From Brevibacterium aurantiacum (GTDB lineage: Bacteria > Actinomycetota > Actinomycetes > Actinomycetales > Brevibacteriaceae), in contig NZ_FXZB01000018.1 in NCBI RefSeq assembly GCF_900169065.1, forward strand, positions 1 through 64,000: DNA of 64,000 nucleotides, given 5' to 3'. This document shows, in pieces, positions 47,506 to 56,933 of the stretch. Numbering within the stretch: the stretch's first letter is position 1; the number at the start of each line of letters is the position of its first letter. The position numbers and the translations under genes were made by a program. Under the pieces are notes generated by a model. That model made no database searches. It was given only the letters and a program-made list of their open reading frames with translations, and was not told the DNA's origin.

Positions 47506-49611
47506 TTACTCTCCGCCACGCATCTTCTGGACGATCTCCTCGGCGACTGCCTTGGGGACCTCCGCATAGCTGGAGAAAGTCATCGAGTACACCGCACGGC
47601 CCTGGGTCTTCGACCGCAGATCACCGATGTAACCGAACATCTCCGACAACGGGACCACAGCCTTGACGACCTTCACACCGGAAGCATCGTCCATGGACTG
47701 GATCTGGCCACGTCGGGAATTGAGGTCGCCGATGACGTCACCCATGTATTCCTCAGGTGTACGCACCTCGACGTCCATGACCGGTTCCAGCAGAACCGGC
47801 TTCGCCTTCTGAACGGCCTCCTTGAAGACCATCGAACCGGCGATCTTGAATGCCATCTCCGAAGAGTCGACGTCGTGGTAGGCACCGTCGATCAGTGTCG
47901 CTTTGACACCGACCATCGGGTAACCGGCGAGGACACCGAGCTGCATGGCGTCCTGGATACCGGCGTCGACGCTCGGAATGTACTCGCGCGGAATACGTCC
48001 GCCCGTGACGGCATTCTCGAACTCGTAGATCGTATCGCCTTCGACCTCGAGAGGCTCGAAGGTGACCTGGACCTTCGCGAACTGTCCCGATCCACCCGTC
48101 TGCTTCTTGTGGGTGTAGTCGAACTTCTCGACTGTGCGACGAATGGTCTCACGATAGGCGACCTGCGGCTTGCCGACATTCGCCTCGACCTTGAACTCGC
48201 GACGCATACGGTCGACGAGGATGTCGAGGTGAAGCTCGCCCATTCCGCGGATCACGGTCTGGCCGGTCTCCACGTCCAGTTCGACCCGGTATGTCGGGTC
48301 TTCCCTGACGAACTTCTGAATGGCTGCCGACAGCTTCTCCTGGTCGCTCTTGGTCTTGGGCTCGATGGCCACAGAGATGACCGGCTCAGGGAAGGTCATC
48401 GACTCGAGAGCGATCGGGTTCGCTGGGTCGCACAGCGTGTCACCGGTGGTTGTCTCTTTGAGACCGATGAACGCGTAGATGTGGCCGGCGATGGCCTCTT
48501 CGACAGGGTTCTCCTTGTTGGAGTGCATCTGGAAGAGCTTGCCGACGCGTTCCTTCTTGCCGCTCGTCGAGTTGAGAACGGCCTCGCCCGACTTCACCTG
48601 TCCGGAGTACACGCGGACGTAGGTCAGCGTGCCGAAGAACGGGTGGGTCGCGACCTTGAACGCAAGGGCCGAGAAGGGCTCGTCCTTGGAAGGCTTGCGA
48701 GTCAGCTTCTCGTCCTCGTCACGAGGGTTCTCACCGATCATGGGAGGAACCTCGAGAGGCGAAGGCAGGTAGTCGATGACGGCATTGAGCATGGGCTGGA
48801 CGCCCTTGTTCTTGTAAGCCGAACCGCACATGACAGGGAAGGCTGTGGAGTTGACGACGAGAGAGCGGATGCCCTCCTTGATCTCGGCAGTCGAGATCTC
48901 TTCGCCTTCAAGGTACTTCTCCATGAGTTCATCAGTGGCTTCAGCAACATCTTCGATGAGCTGAGCACGGTACTCTTCGGCCTTGGCCTGGAGATCCTCA
49001 GGGATCTCGATCTCGGTCATGTCCTGACCCTTCTTGGACTCATCAGGCCAGATGTAGGCCTTCATCTCAAGAAGATCGACGACGCCGGCGAAGTCAGACT
49101 CGGAACCGATGGGCAGCTGAATGACCAGCGGCTTGGCTCCGAGGCGTTCGCGGATGGTGTCGACGGTGAAGTAGAAGTCAGCACCGAGCTTGTCCATCTT
49201 GTTGACGAAGCACACGCGCGGCACGTCGTACTTGTCAGCCTGACGCCACACGGTCTCGGACTGCGGCTCAACGCCTTCCTTGCCGTCGAAGACGGCAACG
49301 GCGCCATCGAGGACGCGCAGCGAGCGCTCAACCTCGACGGTGAAGTCGACGTGGCCCGGGGTGTCGATGATGTTGATCTGGTTGTCGTGCCAGTAGCAGG
49401 TGGTGGCGGCCGACGTGATCGTGATGCCGCGTTCCTGCTCCTGATCCATCCAGTCCATCGTCGAGGCACCGTCGTGGGTCTCGCCGATCTTGTAGTTCAC
49501 ACCGGTGTAGTACAGGATGCGTTCGGTTGTGGTGGTCTTACCGGCATCGATGTGGGCCATGATGCCGATGTTGCGGACCTTGTTCAGGTCGGTGAGCACG
49601 TCAAGTGCCAC
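47506..49611 (-). CDS. fusA: Elongation factor G
   Basis: A 701-residue translocase. GTPase motifs are [34 protein letters not shown] and NKMDKLGAD; the domain IV tip region is present ([20 protein letters not shown]). It lies between rpsG and tuf as usual, but a strong hairpin occupies the rpsG-fusA gap. Confidence 0.98.
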   Translation of the reverse strand: MALDVLTDLNKVRNIGIMAHIDAGKTTTTERILYYTGVNYKIGETHDGASTMDWMDQEQERGITITSAATTCYWHDNQINIIDTPGHVDFTVEVERSLRVLDGAVAVFDGKEGVEPQSETVWRQADKYDVPRVCFVNKMDKLGADFYFTVDTIRERLGAKPLVIQLPIGSESDFAGVVDLLEMKAYIWPDESKKGQDMTEIEIPEDLQAKAEEYRAQLIEDVAEATDELMEKYLEGEEISTAEIKEGIRSLVVNSTAFPVMCGSAYKNKGVQPMLNAVIDYLPSPLEVPPMIGENPRDEDEKLTRKPSKDEPFSALAFKVATHPFFGTLTYVRVYSGQVKSGEAVLNSTSGKKERVGKLFQMHSNKENPVEEAIAGHIYAFIGLKETTTGDTLCDPANPIALESMTFPEPVISVAIEPKTKSDQEKLSAAIQKFVREDPTYRVELDVETGQTVIRGMGELHLDILVDRMRREFKVEANVGKPQVAYRETIRRTVEKFDYTHKKQTGGSGQFAKVQVTFEPLEVEGDTIYEFENAVTGGRIPREYIPSVDAGIQDAMQLGVLAGYPMVGVKATLIDGAYHDVDSSEMAFKIAGSMVFKEAVQKAKPVLLEPVMDVEVRTPEEYMGDVIGDLNSRRGQIQSMDDASGVKVVKAVVPLSEMFGYIGDLRSKTQGRAVYSMTFSSYAEVPKAVAEEIVQKMRGGE

Positions 49612-49652
49612 GGTGTCTCTCTCTCACTCGATGATGTGATCGACTCCCGCTG

Positions 49653-49690
49653 CCTGGCCGGCAGGCGCCTTATGACGCCGACCGGCCAGG
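49653..49690 (-). terminator. Hairpin in the rpsG-fusA gap
   Basis: CCTGGCCGG (49653-49661) pairs with CCGGCCAGG (49682-49690), and GGCG with CGCC inside. It lies within the 96-bp gap of the str operon and may attenuate transcription, protect an mRNA end or mark a processing site. Confidence 0.55.
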
Positions 49691-49707
49691 GTTCCAGGGA
49701 GGAACGA

Positions 49708-50178
49708 TTACCAGCGGTAGTGGGCGAAGGCCTTGTTGGACTCGGCCATCTTGTGGGTGTCTTCGCGACGCTTCACAGCAGCACCGAGGCCGTTGCTTGC
49801 ATCGAGAATCTCGTTCATGAGGCGTTCGGTCATCGTCTTCTCACGACGCTGGCGGGAGTAAGCCACGAGCCAGCGCAGTGCCAAAGTCGTCGAACGAACC
49901 GGACGAACATCGACCGGAACCTGGTAGGTCGCGCCGCCGACACGGCGGGAGCGAACCTCGAGGGACGGACGGATGTTGTCGAGAGCCTTCTTCAGGTTGA
50001 CAACTGGGTCATTGCCGTTCTTCTCACGGGTACCTTCGAGAGCACCGTAGACGATGCGCTCAGCGGTCGAACGCTTTCCGTCGAGCAGGATCTTGTTGAT
50101 CAGCTGCGTGACGATCGGCGAACTGAAGACCGGGTCAATGACGATCGGTCGCTTGGGTGCAGGACCTTTACGTGGCAT
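49708..50178 (-). CDS. rpsG: Ribosomal protein S7
   Basis: A 156-residue S7 ([40 protein letters not shown]), organiser of the 30S head. Its ATG overlaps the rpsL stop (TAATG). Confidence 0.98.
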   Translation of the reverse strand: MPRKGPAPKRPIVIDPVFSSPIVTQLINKILLDGKRSTAERIVYGALEGTREKNGNDPVVNLKKALDNIRPSLEVRSRRVGGATYQVPVDVRPVRSTTLALRWLVAYSRQRREKTMTERLMNEILDASNGLGAAVKRREDTHKMAESNKAFAHYRW

Positions 50179-50552
50179 TACTTCTTCTCCCTCTTCGCAC
50201 CGTACTTGCTGCGTGCCTGCTGGCGGCCCTTGACACCCTGGGTGTCAAGCGAACCGCGAACGATTCGGTAGCGCACACCTGGCAGGTCCTTGACACGACC
50301 ACCGCGCACGAGCACGATCGAGTGCTCCTGCAGGTTGTGTCCTTCGCCTGGAATGTAGGCAGTCACTTCGATCTGGCTCGAAAGCTTGACACGAGCGACC
50401 TTGCGAAGAGCCGAGTTCGGCTTCTTGGGTGTAGTGGTGTACACACGGGTGCACACCCCACGACGCTGCGGGCTGTTCTTCAGCGCAGGAGCGTCGGATC
50501 CTGCGGATTTGACATGTCGTCCCTTGCGGACGAGCTGCTGGATTGTCGGCAC
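50178..50552 (-). CDS. rpsL: Ribosomal protein S12
   Basis: A 124-residue S12 of the decoding centre. The streptomycin-relevant lysines are wild type in [15 protein letters not shown] and [17 protein letters not shown]. It is first in the str operon. Unlike the common order, rpoC is not directly upstream. Confidence 0.98.
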   Translation of the reverse strand: MPTIQQLVRKGRHVKSAGSDAPALKNSPQRRGVCTRVYTTTPKKPNSALRKVARVKLSSQIEVTAYIPGEGHNLQEHSIVLVRGGRVKDLPGVRYRIVRGSLDTQGVKGRQQARSKYGAKREKK

Positions 50553-50707
50553 TAAGCGTTCTCCGTTTGCTTCTCGATAAACCTAATTCCCACATTGGCC
50601 ATGGCATCAGCCATGCTTGTGAACCGTGGGACATATCCGACTGAACACCGGGTGAAGCTTCACGCCCGATGCCAGTATTCGCGCGACGCAGTGAACCCTG
50701 CACTCGG

Positions 50708-50726
50708 GTGTGTCGCAATGACACAC
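50708..50726. promoter_or_regulatory. Perfect dyad GTGTGTC-5-GACACAC
   Basis: Seven-base arms around GCAAT, about 155 bp upstream of rpsL. It may be an operator or a stem-loop in the rpsL leader. Confidence 0.45.
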
Positions 50727-50980
50727 GACCTATGCAGAATGACACGTCGGCGGCCTGCTTCTGACGAATTCTCACAATGGTCCGGATCTCACAAAACATC
50801 CGGTATGGTCATTCGCGAACGCAGATAACACAATCAGTCGCATCCTAGAATATCGCGGCCCCGTGCATCTGGTCAAAACCAGCGCCTGTGCGCTTGGCGA
50901 CATACCCGCCACTCCCCCGTCAGAGTTGCTCATCTGCCGCTCCTCGCCTACCGCTTCCTCAAAACAACTCTTCGACACGC

Positions 50981-51000
50981 TTCCTTGACTGATTCAAGAA
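50981..51000 (+). promoter_or_regulatory. FurA operator candidate
   Basis: TTCCTTGACTGATTCAAGAA is an A/T-rich imperfect palindrome (CTTGA-5-TCAAG core) ending 19 bp before the furA start codon. Autoregulation of furA-katG through a dyad at this position is established in other actinobacteria. Confidence 0.6.
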
Positions 51001-51019
51001 AAGGCGGCAAGCTGAAGCC

Positions 51020-51508
51020 GTGGCTGAGAAGAAGCATGGACACGAATCGGAGCCGACCGCAGCACTGCGGAACAGTTCCCTTCGTGTGACGAAACAGAGA
51101 GTCGCGGTACTCGAAGCTGTGTGTGAACATCAGCATGCAGACACCGATACAGTCATTCGCGCCGTCCGTGAGCAGCTCCCCGAGGTGTCGCATCAGGCCG
51201 TCTACGACTCACTGCACACCCTCACCGAGGTTGGGCTCGTGCGGTGCATTCAGCCGTCCGGGTCCGTGGCACGCTACGAACGGCGCATCGGGGACAACCA
51301 TCATCACCTCGTGTGCCGATCATGCAATCTCATCGTCGATGTCGACTGCACGGTCGGGCAGGCTCCATGCCTGACACCTTCGCACGACGCGGGATTCGTC
51401 ATCGAACAGGCCGAGGTGACCTTCTGGGGACTGTGCCCCGACTGCAACGCATCGCCGTCGGGATCAGCATCTCCTGCTGGAGCCTCCGGGGCCACCTCGG
51501 CGGCCTGA
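51020..51508 (+). CDS. furA: Fur-family regulator FurA
   Basis: A 162-residue Fur homologue. The winged helix is in [20 protein letters not shown] and [20 protein letters not shown]. The metal sites include the HHH cluster in [13 protein letters not shown] and the Cys pairs CRSC and CPDC, the structural zinc site of FurA. The C-terminus ends in a short Ala/Ser/Gly-rich tail. The start is GTG, with no clear Shine-Dalgarno sequence. Directly upstream of katG, it should repress both genes and release them on oxidative stress. Confidence 0.95.
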   Translation: MAEKKHGHESEPTAALRNSSLRVTKQRVAVLEAVCEHQHADTDTVIRAVREQLPEVSHQAVYDSLHTLTEVGLVRCIQPSGSVARYERRIGDNHHHLVCRSCNLIVDVDCTVGQAPCLTPSHDAGFVIEQAEVTFWGLCPDCNASPSGSASPAGASGATSAA

Positions 51509-51587
51509 GCCGATCCATCCTTCGACAAAGCCTCACCCCTTTTGTCTTCAACCGAGCCCGACGGGGCTCGACCGTGAAAGGTACACA

Positions 51588-53792
51588 ATGACCGAAAGCT
51601 CCACAGGCGGCTGCCCAGTCGCACACACCACCTCGGCGTCGCCTGCGCCTGAGGCCGAGTCGCTGGCCGCTCCCAGCCAGGGCGACGCGAACTCGCACTG
51701 GTGGCCCAACCGTCTCAATCTCAAGATCTTGGCCAAGAACCAGCCTGCACGCGACCCCATGGACGAGGGCTTCGACTACGATGCCGAATTCGCCAGCCTC
51801 GACTACTTCGCGCTCAAGGCCGATATCGAAGAGCTCCAGAAGACGAACGCCGACTGGTGGTCTGCCGACTTCGGGCACTACGGCCCATTCATGATCCGCA
51901 TGGCCTGGCACTCAGCCGGCACCTACCGTGTCCAGGACGGACGCGGCGGTGGCGGCGAGGGACAGCAGCGCTTCGCCCCACTCAACTCCTGGCCAGACAA
52001 CGTGGGTCTCGACAAAGCTCGTCGCCTGCTCTGGCCGGTCAAGAAGAAGTACGGCAAGAAGATCTCCTGGGCCGACCTGTTCATCCTCGCCGGCAACGTC
52101 GGACTGGAGTCGATGGGCTTCAAGACCTTCGGCTACGCAGGCGGACGTAAGGACGTGTGGGAGCCCGACAACGACGTCTACTGGGGCTCAGAGACCGAAT
52201 GGCTGGGCACCGACAAGCGCTATGTGGGCAACCGCGAACTGCAGAAGCCCCTGGCCGCAACCACCATGGGTCTCATCTACGTCAACCCGGAAGGCCCGGA
52301 AGGCAAGCCCGATCCGCTGGCCGCCGCGCTCGACATTCGCGAAACCTTCGCTCGGATGGCCATGGACGATGAGGAGACCGTCGCTCTCATCGCTGGCGGT
52401 CACACGTTCGGCAAGACCCACGGCGCAGCCCCGGAGTCGCACAAGGGCGGCGACCCCGAAGCGGCACCGATCGAAGAGCAGGGACTGGGCTGGAAGTCCG
52501 ACTTCGGCACCGGACAGGGCAACGACACCGTCGGCAGCGGCATCGAGGTCACCTGGACCTATCACCCGACCCGCTGGGACAACGAGTTCTTCCACATCCT
52601 CTTCGCTTACGAATGGGAAGTCTTCGAAAACGAAGGGGGACACCTGCAGTGGCGTCCGGTCGACGGCGGCGGCGATGACATGGTGCCGATGGCACAGGGC
52701 GACGGACGTCGTGAGCCCCGCATGCTCACGACCGACCTGTCCCTGCGCTTCGATCCCATCTACGAGAAGATCTCGCGTCGCTTCAAGGACGATCAGAAGG
52801 CGTTCGAAGATGCCTTCGCTCGTGCCTGGTTCAAGCTCACTCACCGTGACATGGGCCCGGCCACCCGTTACCTCGGACCCGAGGTTCCGGAAGAAGAGCT
52901 GATCTGGCAGGACCCGGTCCCAGAAGGCACCCCGCTTGATGAGGCTGGCCTCGAGGCAGTCAAGGCCGCCATCCGCAACTCAGGCCTGACCGTCTCCCAG
53001 CTGGTGTCCACCACTTGGGCCGCGGCCTCCACGCACCGCCGCTCGGACTTCCGCGGCGGCGTCAACGGCGGACGTCTGCGCCTCGAGCCGCAGAAGAGCT
53101 GGGACGTCAACGAGCCGGCGAAGCTGGATCAGGTCGTCAGCGTCCTCGAGGGCATCGCAGCTGACAACGGCGCCTCCTTCGCCGATGTTCTGGCTATCGC
53201 CGGTGCCGTCGGCGTCGAGACCGCAGCGAAGGCAGCCGGTCATGATGTCAGCGTCCCGGTGACCACGGGCCGCGGAGACGCCACCCAGGAGCAGACCGAC
53301 GTCAACTCGTTCTCCTTCCTGGAGCCGACTCACGACGGATTCCGCAACTACCTGACAGAGGGCCTTCCGCTCTCGGCCGAGCACCTTCTCCTGGACAGGG
53401 CCAGCCTCCTCGGCCTGACCCCGTCTGAACTGACCGTGCTCATCGGCGGACTGCGCGTCCTCGGCGCGAACTACGAAGACTCCGAGCTCGGTGTGTTCAC
53501 CGATCGCCCGGGCGAGCTGACGAACGACTTCTTCGTCAATCTGCTCGAGCTCGGCAATGTCTGGAAGCCAGTCGGCCCGTCCGAGTCCGCCAACGTCTAC
53601 GAGTGCTTCTCCCCCACCGGAGAGAAGCTGTGGACCGGCAGCCGCATCGACCTCCTCTTCGGCGCCAACTCAGAGCTGCGTGCCCTCGCCGAGGTGTACG
53701 CCTCCGATGATGCCAAGGAGAAGTTCGTCAACGACTTCGTCAAGGCCTGGAGCAAGCTCGTCGAGGCAGACCGTTTCGATCTGCACCGCTGA
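51588..53792 (+). CDS. katG: Catalase-peroxidase KatG
   Basis: A 734-residue bifunctional heme enzyme that removes hydrogen peroxide. The distal residues Arg104, Trp107 and His108 are in [12 protein letters not shown]. The proximal His is in [12 protein letters not shown]. The Trp107-Tyr-Met adduct partners are the Tyr in [13 protein letters not shown] and the Met-site region near position 255. Both the N-terminal catalytic and the C-terminal peroxidase-like domains are complete. A 79-bp gap after furA, without a terminator, indicates an operon. A strong hairpin follows. Confidence 0.97.
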   Translation: MTESSTGGCPVAHTTSASPAPEAESLAAPSQGDANSHWWPNRLNLKILAKNQPARDPMDEGFDYDAEFASLDYFALKADIEELQKTNADWWSADFGHYGPFMIRMAWHSAGTYRVQDGRGGGGEGQQRFAPLNSWPDNVGLDKARRLLWPVKKKYGKKISWADLFILAGNVGLESMGFKTFGYAGGRKDVWEPDNDVYWGSETEWLGTDKRYVGNRELQKPLAATTMGLIYVNPEGPEGKPDPLAAALDIRETFARMAMDDEETVALIAGGHTFGKTHGAAPESHKGGDPEAAPIEEQGLGWKSDFGTGQGNDTVGSGIEVTWTYHPTRWDNEFFHILFAYEWEVFENEGGHLQWRPVDGGGDDMVPMAQGDGRREPRMLTTDLSLRFDPIYEKISRRFKDDQKAFEDAFARAWFKLTHRDMGPATRYLGPEVPEEELIWQDPVPEGTPLDEAGLEAVKAAIRNSGLTVSQLVSTTWAAASTHRRSDFRGGVNGGRLRLEPQKSWDVNEPAKLDQVVSVLEGIAADNGASFADVLAIAGAVGVETAAKAAGHDVSVPVTTGRGDATQEQTDVNSFSFLEPTHDGFRNYLTEGLPLSAEHLLLDRASLLGLTPSELTVLIGGLRVLGANYEDSELGVFTDRPGELTNDFFVNLLELGNVWKPVGPSESANVYECFSPTGEKLWTGSRIDLLFGANSELRALAEVYASDDAKEKFVNDFVKAWSKLVEADRFDLHR

Positions 53793-53829
53793 CGGAGGCC
53801 TCCTCCGCAGAGTGTTCTGAGCGCTCATG

Positions 53830-53863
53830 ACTGTGCCCCCACCGCAATCGGTGGGGGCACAGT
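53830..53863. terminator. Terminator after katG
   Basis: Perfect 15-nt arms (53830-53844 and 53849-53863) with a CAAT loop, followed by a short T-containing stretch. It serves katG and possibly the convergent membrane protein gene. Confidence 0.85.
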
Positions 53864-53904
53864 TGTTTCCGGACCTGAATAGTACTCCGTCGCGGCAGAG
53901 AGAA

Positions 53905-54528
53905 TCAGGACTCTCGGTTGAGGACCGCCGCTTCCTGCGACACCGAGCTCAGCCCCGTCAGAGCAACGTTCTCTTCGCTGCTGTCGTCCACCGCCGAGGT
54001 GTCATCGGCCGTCTGGTCATCCGAACTTTGGGACGACTGTCCGTCCGAACCTTGATTGTTCGAGTCTTGGCCATCCGAGTCCTGGCCGTTCGAGTCTTGG
54101 CTGTTCGAGTCCTGTCCGTCTCCGGCTTGGCCGCCCGGCGCCATTCCTCCGCCTGGTCCTGCACCACCTTGTTGGCCGCCACCCTGTTGGCCGCCTCCCG
54201 GCTGGCCGCCGGGACCACCCGTACCCTGGCTTGTGCCGCTGTCATTCGACATCAGCACTGTCGAAGCTCCTACCGCTCCTCCGGCGAGTCCACCGACGAT
54301 GAACAGGGCCGCACCTGCAAGGATGGCGGGGATCAGCGGAACGCGCCGCTTCTTCTTCCGATCGTTCGAATCCATGGTGCCGGCAGTGCTGTTCGAAATC
54401 ATCGTGCCGCTCGTGCCGTTCGAAATCATCGGACCCGTTGTGCTGTTCTGGCCGGCAGGCCTGGGCTGGGCGGCAGCGTCGGATCGGGCGGCAGAGTCGG
54501 CAGGGTTCTGATTCTGGTTCTCAGTCAT
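53905..54528 (-). CDS. Repeat-rich single-span membrane protein, unknown function
   Basis: A 207-residue protein I do not recognise. Residues 1-57 are polar, with three 9-residue repeats (STTGPMISN, GTSGTMISN, STAGTMDSN at 29-55). KKKRR (58-62) precedes one membrane span (about 64-91). The outer part is Gly/Gln-rich (103-135) and then has pentapeptide repeats of the type GQDSN (137-158) and a Ser/Asp-rich end. The positive-inside rule places the C-terminus outside. The low-complexity tail resembles the Gly-rich loops of the nearby GT39 protein, so a cell-envelope link is possible. AAGGAGAT lies upstream of the ATG. Confidence 0.7.
   Translation of the reverse strand: MTENQNQNPADSAARSDAAAQPRPAGQNSTTGPMISNGTSGTMISNSTAGTMDSNDRKKKRRVPLIPAILAGAALFIVGGLAGGAVGASTVLMSNDSGTSQGTGGPGGQPGGGQQGGGQQGGAGPGGGMAPGGQAGDGQDSNSQDSNGQDSDGQDSNNQGSDGQSSQSSDDQTADDTSAVDDSSEENVALTGLSSVSQEAAVLNRES
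54059..54118 (-). repeat. Four tandem 15-bp repeats coding for GQDSN-type units
   Basis: Units start at 54059, 54074, 54089 and 54104 with consensus TTCGAGTCTTGGCCG on the plus strand and a few third-position changes. The number of units could vary between strains without shifting the frame. Confidence 0.85.
54365..54445 (-). repeat. Three tandem 27-bp repeats coding for 9-residue units
   Basis: Units start at 54365, 54392 and 54419, each beginning TTCGAA. They encode the STTGPMISN-type repeats in the cytosolic part of the membrane protein. Confidence 0.85.
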
Positions 54529-54638
54529 GAAATCTCCTTGGTTGTCAGTGATTCCACTGTCGTGTGCCGTGCTGTCGCCAATCTCAGTCGAGGCTGTGTC
54601 CAGCCTGTGCAGTTGAGCGCGGGTGCGACCAGAGACCT

Positions 54639-56201
54639 TCAGGCAGCTCGGAAGCGGAGTTCGAACACGGTGCCGCCCTCCGAGGTCGTCATCGACACCT
54701 CGCCGTGCATAAGTTCGATGAGTCCGGCTGCGATGGAAAGTCCCAGGCCGGATGAGCCTCCGCGCACTCCCTCAGTTCTGGTTCGTGCCGCGTCACCGCG
54801 GACGAACCTGTCGAAGACTGTGTCGCGAATGTCTTCGGGGATGCCCGGCCCGTCATCGCTGATGCGAACGGCCACCATCTGCTGAGCCCCAGCCTCCTCA
54901 ATGTGTTCGGCCTCAACGTGGACTCGCGTGCCCGTTGGCGTGTGCACGCACGCATTGGTGAGTATGACTGCGACCGCCTGGCGCACCTGATCGGCGGCGC
55001 CGCGGATCTCCAAGGCATCCGGGGGCAGATCCAGGTGGATCTCATGGTCCGGGCTGAGCACGTGCGCATCTTCGACGAGTTCCAAAAGCAGTGCAGACAC
55101 ATCCACGGTGTCTTTCTTGGTCGGCTGTCGGCCGGCTTCCAATCTGGCGAGGAGGAGCAGGTCATCGACGAGCGAGGACATCCTCATCGCCCCCGAGTCG
55201 ATCCTGCCCAGCGATGTCTGCACCTGGACAGGAAGCTCGTCCCGATACGGCCGGGTGAGGTCTGCCCATCCTCTGATCGTGGCGATCGGGGTCCGCAGCT
55301 CGTGTGAGGCGTCAGCGACGAATCGTCTCATCTGCTCTGTCCCGCGATATCGTTCGTCAAGAGCGGAGCCGACGTGGTCGAGCATCCGATTCACCGACGC
55401 GCCGACGTCACCGACCTCGGTGCCGGGCACCGCGAGTTCTGAGGGCACTCGCAGCGCCAGCTCGAGGTCGGTCACTTCTCTGGCTGTGCGTGCAACATCT
55501 CTGAGATCGCGCAGCTGCCTGTGGATGATGACGGCCATGAGCAGTGCCGTGGCGAGCACGCCGATGAGCACCGCGAGTGCCGTCGTGTAAGCCGTTCTTT
55601 CAAGCGCCGAATCGACGCTGTTCTGCGGCACCCCGTAGACAGTCGTCGTTCCTTCGTTGTCAAAGGCCGCGACACGATAGGTGCCGAAGCCGGGAACGTC
55701 GACAGAACGATGCCCCGTGGATGCGCCGCCCTCCCCCGGACCAGCCGCTTCACCGCTGCGATCCCCGTCCGGCTCCTCACCACCGGTGGCTGCGTCGACG
55801 TTGAGGAGAGCATCCACCGCATCTGTGGGAAGCGTCTGCGGCTGCTCGCGCCCCGCCTCGGCGATCAGGCCTTCGGCAGAGTCATCGGTGCCGACGACCA
55901 CGAGAGCACCGTCGCCGACTCCCGGTTGGAAGAGGTAGCGCAATGCCTGGTCAACAGAGGTGGAGGAATCAGTCTCATCCGAGGCTGGAGGGTTCCCCGG
56001 TTTCTGTCCGGGCCCGGGATCGACTCGGGCATGATGGGTCATCCCGGCCAACTGACTGTCGAGATCAGACATCAGGGAGGTCCGCACGCTCCACCATGAG
56101 GCGGCCCCGATCCCGGCTCCCACCAGGATCAGGACGAGGCTGGCGAGGACGATCAGCCGTGTCTGCAGCCGCCACCGGCGCACAGGAGGAATGGCCTTCA
56201 C
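54639..56201 (-). CDS. Sensor histidine kinase (HAMP/HisKA type)
   Basis: A 520-residue kinase. Membrane spans are at about 14-36 and 205-227, enclosing a 170-residue outer sensor region that includes a Gly/Glu-rich stretch. A HAMP domain follows, then the H box FVADASHELRTPIATIRGWA with the phospho-acceptor His300. The ATP-binding domain has NACVHTP (N box), SDDGPGIP (G1) and SSGLGLSIA (G2). The GTG start at 56201 overlaps the response-regulator stop (GTGA); a longer frame runs into that gene. It should phosphorylate the adjacent regulator. The signal is unknown. Confidence 0.94.
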   Translation of the reverse strand: MKAIPPVRRWRLQTRLIVLASLVLILVGAGIGAASWWSVRTSLMSDLDSQLAGMTHHARVDPGPGQKPGNPPASDETDSSTSVDQALRYLFQPGVGDGALVVVGTDDSAEGLIAEAGREQPQTLPTDAVDALLNVDAATGGEEPDGDRSGEAAGPGEGGASTGHRSVDVPGFGTYRVAAFDNEGTTTVYGVPQNSVDSALERTAYTTALAVLIGVLATALLMAVIIHRQLRDLRDVARTAREVTDLELALRVPSELAVPGTEVGDVGASVNRMLDHVGSALDERYRGTEQMRRFVADASHELRTPIATIRGWADLTRPYRDELPVQVQTSLGRIDSGAMRMSSLVDDLLLLARLEAGRQPTKKDTVDVSALLLELVEDAHVLSPDHEIHLDLPPDALEIRGAADQVRQAVAVILTNACVHTPTGTRVHVEAEHIEEAGAQQMVAVRISDDGPGIPEDIRDTVFDRFVRGDAARTRTEGVRGGSSGLGLSIAAGLIELMHGEVSMTTSEGGTVFELRFRAA

Positions 56202-56926
56202 TGATCGGCCCGAAGGATGTAGCCCGCTCCGCGCTTGGTGTGGAAGAGGTTCGGCAGATCCTCGAACGGTGCGTCGATCTTCTTCCGCAGATACGACACG
56301 TACAACTCCACGATGTTGCCGTTGCCGCCGAAGTCGTAGTCCCACACGCGGTCGAGGATCTGCGCCTTCGACAGCACGGCCCGTGGGTTGCGCATGAACA
56401 GCAGCAGCACCTCGAACTCCCGTGCCGTGAGATCGATCGGGTGACCGGCTCTGCTCACCTCGTGTGAGCGGACATCGAGCTCCAGGTCGCCCACCCGCAG
56501 CAGATCTTCATCACCGCTGGGGATGACCGGTGCGCTGCGCCGGAGCCTGGCTTCGACCCGGGCGATGACCTCGTCGAGGTTGAATGGCTTCGTCACGTAG
56601 TCATCCCCGCCCAGGCGCAGCCCGGTGAGCCGGTCATCGACCTCGTCGCGAGCTGAGAGGAACACCACGGGAGTGTCGATGCCCTCGCCGCGCACCTTCT
56701 CGATGACGGCGAATCCGTCGAGATCGGGCAGCATGACGTCAAGGACGATCGCATCGAAATGCTCATTCCTGGCCCGCGCCACCGCATCCCTGCCGGTGCC
56801 CACGCTCGCCGCCTCCCAGCCTTTGACCTGGCAGGCCATGACCAGGAGCTCGGCCAGGTTGGCTTCGTCATCGACGATGAGCACACGTGCCGGTACTGTG
56901 TCGGCGCCTGTGAGAGTCGCGTTCAT
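56198..56926 (-). CDS. OmpR-family response regulator
   Basis: A 242-residue regulator. The receiver has the acidic pair in IVDDEANLAE, phospho-acceptor Asp63 in IVLDVMLPDLDG and Lys113 in DDYVTKPF. The C-terminal winged helix includes LTAREFEVLLLFMRNPRAVL and NIVELYVSYLRKKID. It follows the GT39 gene after 7 bp, so glycosyltransferases and two-component genes form one transcript. Likely targets are the operon itself or envelope genes. Confidence 0.95.
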   Translation of the reverse strand: MNATLTGADTVPARVLIVDDEANLAELLVMACQVKGWEAASVGTGRDAVARARNEHFDAIVLDVMLPDLDGFAVIEKVRGEGIDTPVVFLSARDEVDDRLTGLRLGGDDYVTKPFNLDEVIARVEARLRRSAPVIPSGDEDLLRVGDLELDVRSHEVSRAGHPIDLTAREFEVLLLFMRNPRAVLSKAQILDRVWDYDFGGNGNIVELYVSYLRKKIDAPFEDLPNLFHTKRGAGYILRADQ

Positions 56927-56933
56927 GATTCGA

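Larger units (their letters stand above)
50553..51019. other. Gene-free divergent region between rpsL and furA
   Basis: About 470 bp without a supportable gene, holding the promoters of the str operon and of furA. Two dyads stand out: GTGTGTC-GCAAT-GACACAC at 50708-50726 and CCGGAT/ATCCGG arms at 50782-50803. TAGAAT at 50846-50851 is a possible plus-strand -10 element. A FurA-type dyad lies next to furA. Confidence 0.5.

Noticed and set aside
46056-47666. 536-residue plus-strand open frame antisense to tuf
   Set aside because: Shadow of the EF-Tu gene; no homology of its own.
47194-50271. 1025-residue plus-strand open frame antisense to tuf, fusA and rpsG
   Set aside because: It mirrors three highly conserved genes. 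Long antisense frames are expected opposite strongly biased high-G+C codons.
54646-54700. Frameshift at the end of the histidine kinase
   Set aside because: The G2 box and the final strand (GTVFELRFRAA) are in frame; the kinase is complete.
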